From Chrysemys picta bellii (Eukaryota > Chordata > Testudines > Emydidae), in contig NC_088796.1 of NCBI RefSeq assembly GCF_011386835.1, positions 66,353,468 to 66,417,467 on the forward strand: a stretch of DNA of 64,000 nt. Direction: 5' to 3'. Of this stretch, positions 58,583 to 64,000 are shown piece by piece (within the stretch, counting starts at the first letter, position 1; each line of letters starts with the position of its first letter). The notes under the pieces were generated by a model. The model was not told where the DNA came from and searched no databases. It saw only the letters and a program-made list of their open reading frames with translations. The position numbers and the translations under genes are program-made.

Positions 58583-61500
58583 TAGCATTGGTGCTTCTCA
58601 TATGAAATGTGTTCTAATTCTTTTCTTAGTTTTTTTTTCCAACAAATAAAGTACAGATCTTCCACTGGCTTATGCTTATGATACTTTACATGTATATGCT
58701 GCACTATGACACTTCATCTCAGAGCACTTTACAGGCTCTACATACAAGAATCATTTCAGCCAATTTACACTGCAGCCTCTGGGGTGGAATACAGTAAATG
58801 CTTTTCCCTGGCAAAACCAGACAATAGTTTTTAGAAGAAGGGTTAGTGGAGAAGAACTTACCCTGTAGAAACTACAGGTGCAATTTATATGCAAAAAGAA
58901 TGTAATCACATAAACTGGAATATGGCCGGAATACCTGGATTAATATGCCATGGTGCCATGGAAACTCAGTCAGATCTTCAAGAGTGGTTCTACTCTGAAA
59001 AGCGACTATATCAAATGAGTAGCTTTTTGCACAACAAATCTGCTCCTGGTGCATATTCAGAGTCATATTTGGTTACTTTACTGAATAAAACAAGCTTTTA
59101 CTACTCTTTATTCATTTAGCCCTACAAAGCCAATACAGCTGAGAGAGACTATTCTTTATGTGCATCAAGCTGAATTATTTGATCGGTTCAATCATTTCCT
59201 CCCCATCCAATCCTTATTGAGCATAGTTAAATTGTACACATGTAACTCAGGATATAATTTGGCCTGCAGAACTTTTATTTTGCATGATGTGTAAGAAGAA
59301 AAGAACTCAGCATGAGTTTCAGATCCCAGGTTGAGTTTGCTGGCTGTTAAAATTATATCTTTTTAGTGGAAATATGAGAACATTTGATATGACGATAATT
59401 GAAACAGTACATATAGAATCAGATCCTCGCTTGGTGTAAATGGATTATATTAACTTTAAGAGAGCTATGCTGATTTATGCCAACTGAGAATCTAGTTCAT
59501 TATGACATATGACTCTGGTTCATGATTCCCATTATGACATTTTTACATAATCACTTATTAAAGTGGAACAATACTTTAAATTTTGCATTCAGTTCAAAAG
59601 AGGACAGCTCCAGTATCACATTGCTCTTTCTATGGAGTGCCACCAAGACCACCTGCCAATTTATCTGGGTTTTCCTACGTGGTGTTTTATCCTTAGCAAC
59701 CCTTAAGTTGGTCCTTAGCTTAAAGGCTGTAGCCCAAGGGCATGACTCCAGAGGATAGTGCAGAACCATAAGGAGATAATGCCATAAAATGAAATTTGAT
59801 CTTGCTCCCACCACCAAAACTGAGGAGGTAGGGCAACTAAAAGAATTGGTGAAGTCTATACTCATGTCTTTCGACCATGAAGGCTTAATATTTTGAAGTG
59901 CCCCAACATTTTCATTGTCATGGTTTCCATCATTCCAAGTATCTCTAATTATTTCCAGATTAATTTGTGGAGGTTTTAACCACAATCAGGGTAGTTTTTT
60001 AAGCCTTTTTATCTCACTGTATCATTCTTATGTCTCTCTTGTCCTAGGGGTACGAAGTGTGCACTATTATTAGCTCATTAGTCCTTCTAGCTTCTGGCTC
60101 AGGGAAGACTGATTCACTATATTTCTCAGCAGTTGACAGTTTCAATTCCTTAACCTCTAAATTTCACTTGATATATGTCTTACTCTTCTTATTTTATTTT
60201 AGCCTTCCAGAATATCCTATGGCCCCACATTCTGAAATCAGCCCCCTCAAATCAGCAATACCAAGTAGGCTATAATTTTCCTCTGTCAGACAAGCTTTAA
60301 TTCCAACAATTTGTTGCTAATTTATTATAATTATACTAACAATTAATTTTATTTAATATTTCCATATCCATTATTTTAGATCTTCTCTTTCTCCACTTGA
60401 CTGTGAGTTTATTCTTTCCACTCCTTTTTTAATCTTGTTTAAAAAAACAAACATCCTAATAGAATGCTAACTTTCCTACAAAGGGGAAATCTCCTCTTCT
60501 AAGTGCTTTAAGTTTCACGAAACAGAGATTGTCCTTTCTCTGCAAGCCAATTATCAACTTTGAAAATTATACCCAACCTCTGTCTATTGTAACATAGAAA
60601 GCCCTGATCCAATACGCACTGAAATCAACAGAACTCAATGGAAAAGCTCTCATTGATTATAGTGTACTTTGGATCAGGCCCCAATTCATCTTATATTTTT
60701 GCAACTGACAATATGCTTTCACAGAATTATTTAATTTTTATTCCTTTGGATGGCCTAGGCTTGAGCAATTTTGTGTGTGACCATTTGGATAGTTTGGGCC
60801 CATTGGCTTTACCCATCAAAATATATTTCTACACATTGAGACCAATTCACACAAGCCTGTTTTTGCCCATACAAATCATTATTTGCATATGCATATCAGT
60901 TAACTGCATATACAATTTGTATTTATTTGCAGACAATCATTGTCTGCTCATTTATTGAAGTACAGACAGTCCTGGTGCCCACATTTGAAAACCTAGTTCA
61001 TAAAGTCTGGCTACCCTACTGAAAAAAAATCATACCGATCTTTAAAAGGCATGGAGATGCCTATGGTGGTGCAGAGGTATAATCTCAAGCAACACATTTG
61101 ACAATTAAGGCCAACACTTTCTAACTGTGGTGCCTAAAGCCAGGCTTCTAAATCCAAATGGAGGCAACTAAGTAAAAGTGTTTTTAGGAGCTGAGCATTC
61201 ACAACTCCCAGTGTGTTCAACGGGTGCTTTGCATGCTTAGCTATTTAAAACATCTTTATTTAGCTGCCTACATTTTGACCTAGGTGCTCAGCTTTGGTAC
61301 GTCAGGTTGACAATGTTGGCCTAATTCTCTAACCATCATTTTATGCTGTGTGATTTTTATTAGAATCACCCTCTTATGGATGGTCACAGTGGCCTCTTCA
61401 TTACTGTGCTTGTTTTTCTGTTTACTCAGTCTGTAATATTGTCCCAATTTGACACTTCGGGGAACTTTTACTAAATACAGTTTACCACTTTAACTAAATA

Positions 61501-61867
61501 ATGTCATGGAAGAAAGTTTACAGGGGAGGATTTTAGACACTCTTGAGGACCTTTTAACTTAGAAAAATGTTAACTGAAATCTAGGACGCTAATAATTAAA
61601 GCAATTAAAGAAGCACTTAAGTTGCCGTGTATCCAAACAAAGTGATGTTACAGAGGGGTTGGAAAGCTTTTGATTCCAGTTAAGAGTTTTTGCTTAATCC
61701 TTTTCTGCTTCCTAATGGAAAGAATTAGGTGTTTAGGATTTGTGGAGCGCGCACGCACACAAGATCTCTCCTTGGAGGAGATTTAATGATTCTCAGCCAC
61801 TCTTGAAACTTTAATTGAAAATTTACAGAAGGAAATTGTTAGTTTAGTCAAACTCTGATTTTGGAGT
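58583..61867. other. No gene recognised
   Basis: AT-rich non-coding sequence. The 144-codon minus frame at 59,551-59,985 and plus frames at 60,057-60,275 and 60,638-60,958 carry no recognisable domain. Words such as GGATCAGGCCCC at about 60,670 suggest old repeat fragments. Confidence 0.5.
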
Positions 61868-63333
61868 GGAAATGAGATAGGATCAGAAGTTAAAATAGGG
61901 AAAGTACAAGTTAAAAATTACTTAGACAAGTTATATGTCTTCAAGTCACCAGGGCTTGATGAAATACATCCTAGAATACGCAAGGAGCTGACTGAGGAGA
62001 TATCTGAGCCATTAGCGATTATCTTTGAAAAGTCACGGAAGATAGGAGTGATTCCAGAGGACTTCAAAAGGGCAAATATAGTACCCAAACTACAAAAAGG
62101 GAAATAAGGATAACCCGGGGAATTACAGACCAATCAGTTTAACTTCTGTACCTGGAAAGATAATGGAGCAAATCATTAAGTAGTTTGCAAACCCCTAGAT
62201 GATAATAAGGTGACAAGTAATAGCATGGATTTATCAAGAACAAATTGTGTCAAACCAACCCAATAAGCTTTCTTTGAAAGGGTAACAAACTTTGTGGATG
62301 GGAGGGGGAAGTGGTAGATGTGGTATATCTTGACTTTAGTAAGGCTTTTGATATTGTCTTGTATTACCTTCTCATAAACAACTAGGGAAATACAACCTAG
62401 ATGGAGCTAGTAGGCGGGTGCCTAACAAGTTGAAAAATTATTCCCAGAGAGTAGTTATCAGTGGTTCACGGTCAAGCTGGAAGGGCATATCAAGTGGATC
62501 CCACAGGGATCAGTTCCTTGTCCGGTTCTGTTCAATATCTTCATCAATGAGTTAGTTAATGGCATAGCAAGTTTTCTGGCAGGGGTTGCAAGTGCAAAAT
62601 TTAAAATGATCTGGACAACAGGGAGAAATGGTCTGAAGTAAACAGGATGAAATTCAGTAAGGACAAATGCAAAATACTCCACTTGGGAAGGAAAAATCAG
62701 TTGCACAAATATAAAATGGGAAATGTCTGCCTAGGAAGGAGTACTACATAAGGGATCTGGGGGTCAGAGTAGATCACAAGCTAAATATAAGTCAACAGTG
62801 TAAAAATGTTGCCAAAAAAAGCAAACATCACTCTGGGATGTATTAGCAGGTGTGTTGTAAGCAAGACATGAGAAGTAATTTTTCCACTGTACTCTGTACT
62901 GATACGGCCTCAGCTGGAGTATTGTGCCTAGTTTTGAGCACCACGTTTCAGGAAAGATGTGGACAAACTGGAGAAAGTCCAGAGAACAGAAACAAAATGA
63001 TTAAAGGTCTAAAAAAACGTGACCTATGAGGGGAGATTGAAAATATTGGGTTTGTTTCGTTTGGAGAAGAGGAGACTGAGAGGGAACAGGATAACAGTTT
63101 TCAAGTACATAAAAGTTTGTTATAAGGAGGTGGGAGAAAAATTGTTCACCTTAACCTCTGAGTATAGGACAAGAAGCAATGGGCTTAAATTGCAGCATGG
63201 AAAGTTTAGGTTGTACATTAGGAAATGCTTCCTAACTGTCAGGGTGATTAAGCATTGGAATGAATTGCCTAGGGAGGTTGTGGAATTTGCATCATTGGAT
63301 ATTTTTAAGAGCAGGTTAGAAAAACAACTGTCA
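61868..63333 (+). pseudogene. CR1 LINE ORF2 copy, frameshifted, missing FADD box
   Basis: The plus-strand copy starts before CAAGTCACCAGGGCTTGATG (RT N-terminal region) and runs through TAAGGCTTTTGATATTGTC (first Asp region) and TCTGTTCAATATCTTCATCA. The last readable frame is 63,019-63,405 (MTYEGRLKILGLFRLEKRRL, then NELPREVVE). Between about 62,575 and 62,610 the segment that should encode the KFADDTK catalytic box is missing. Many stops and frame changes are present. Compared with the copy at 10.1 kb it extends further 5' but is much more decayed, and it has lost the (ATTCTATG)n tail where GC-rich sequence begins at about 63,334. Confidence 0.9.
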
Positions 63334-63620
63334 GGCTGTTTCCCCTCTAAGCTGCGCAGTTGTGCGGCCGCCCACGAGCGAATCAAGGGCCATACACTTC
63401 ATTAGCAGAACCGCACACATCCGGCAGCATGCGTTCAGGTACCCCTCCCCATGTCGCTTTGTTCCTGCCCTCTGCCTTGAAGCCCTGTCCAGCTGCTCTC
63501 AGGACCCTCCTGCTTGCTGGGCAGATTGGAGGGGAGAGAAGGCACTGATGTCAGGGTGCCTCCCTCCCCCTGCCTAACTCCCTGTCCATGTACCCCATCT
63601 CCACAGGGGGGGGCAAGGCT
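63334..63620. repeat. GC-rich interspersed repeat of unknown class
   Basis: It starts near CTGTTTCCCCTCTAAGCTGC and GCAGTTGTGCGGCCGCCC. I recall CTCTAAGCTGCGCA-type sequence as repeated in turtle genomes. It replaces the expected CR1 3' UTR exactly at the junction, so it probably inserted into, or recombined with, that CR1. Its right end is not clear. Confidence 0.45.
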
Positions 63621-63717
63621 CACGAGTAGGAGAGCTGCTGTGGTATGAGGTCTGAACAAGCCTTCTGGTGGTAATGAGTGCCTTAAAGAGACAGACTTCC
63701 CCATAGACTTCCCCAGC

Positions 63718-63772
63718 AGCCAGCACACACACAGTCTCTGTGTCACACAACACACATACACACACACACAGT
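63718..63772 (+). repeat. Imperfect (CA)n stretch
   Basis: Interrupted CA/ACAC runs over about 55 bp. They give rise to the Val-Cys-rich false frames on the minus strand. Confidence 0.85.
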
Positions 63773-63956
63773 CTTTCACACTCACCTCCCAGCACATACT
63801 TGTATTACTGTTGCTGTTGTTACTTCTTGGTACTTCCTGAAATGCACATATATTCTCTGTAATTTTATTCTTTCAAAGTGCTGTTATTTTGTTTTTTTGA
63901 CTGATCTATGCATAATTTTTATTTCTCTCTTATGCTTAAATTTAAATGTTTGAGTA

Positions 63957-64000
63957 GTTTCAGAGTAGCAGCCGTGTTAGTCTGTATCCGCAAAAAGAAG
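63957..64000 (+). mobile_element. Start of a second GTAGCAGCCGTGTTAGTCTG repeat, cut by window end
   Basis: TTTCAGAGTAGCAGCCGTG, then TTAGTCTGTATCCGCAAAAA, matches the first part of the repeat at 1,319-1,460 (GTAGCCGTGTTAGTCTGTAT). It includes about 10 extra 5' bases (TTTCAGAGTA) that the first copy lacks, so the first copy may be 5' truncated. Confidence 0.75.

Noticed and set aside
59551..59985. 144-codon minus frame
   Set aside because: No motif; the length is within chance for this much sequence scanned in six frames.
1..64000. CRISPR arrays, tRNA or rRNA genes
   Set aside because: No regularly spaced identical repeats, and no cloverleaf other than the tRNA-like head of the SINE. The sequence is vertebrate nuclear DNA.

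Overview
The window is vertebrate nuclear DNA, most likely from a cryptodiran turtle. It is AT-rich with local GC islands, and no host exon, tRNA or rRNA is recognisable. The repeats point to a turtle: a tRNA-derived tortoise-type Pol III SINE (about 6.85-7.03 kb), many CR1 LINE pieces with (ATTCTATG)n tails, and several DNA-transposon and LTR families that I recall as abundant in turtle genomes. I read it as gene desert or the inside of a very large intron, built from transposable elements of different ages.

Layout. 0-7.2 kb: a short retroposon-like repeat with direct flanking repeats, a 165-bp hAT-type element with an 8-bp target duplication, a degraded PIF/Harbinger transposase fragment on the minus strand, microsatellites and the SINE. 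7-18 kb: a CR1 3' half whose frame is open over about 350 codons (10.1-11.3 kb), a 5'-truncated L1/Tx1-type LINE bounded by a 19-bp target-site duplication (11.9-13.1 kb), a GC-rich island with 36-bp tandem repeats (14.7-15.7 kb) and a 277-bp foldback (about 17 kb). 18.7-21.2 kb: a degraded RTE-like LINE (endonuclease plus reverse transcriptase) split by a Harbinger-type MITE with a TAA duplication. 24.6-29.6 kb: a Tigger-like element, a Tx1-like LINE fragment, a CR1 tail, a jockey-like LINE split by a hAT MITE, and another CR1. 31-36.7 kb: MITE-like inverted repeats and a broken Penelope-like element with reverse-transcriptase C-terminal and GIY-YIG motifs. 36.8-39.4 kb: the only long intact reading frame (562 codons), inside an element with imperfect inverted ends (CACTG...CAGTG) and a TAA duplication. 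41-55.5 kb: four hAT-type elements with 8-bp duplications and two solo LTRs (6-bp and 4-bp duplications). 58-64 kb: two CR1 fragments, a GC-rich repeat, and the start of a second copy of the repeat seen at 1.3 kb.

Nothing here forms an operon or pathway; the coding potential is that of mobile elements. The best candidate for something under-described is the 2.54-kb CACTG-ended transposon with its 562-residue zinc-finger protein, which has a plausible D-D-E layout with a CxxC insertion, as in the CACTA/Mirage/Chapaev group. Family names rest on motifs recognised by eye; no database search was possible.
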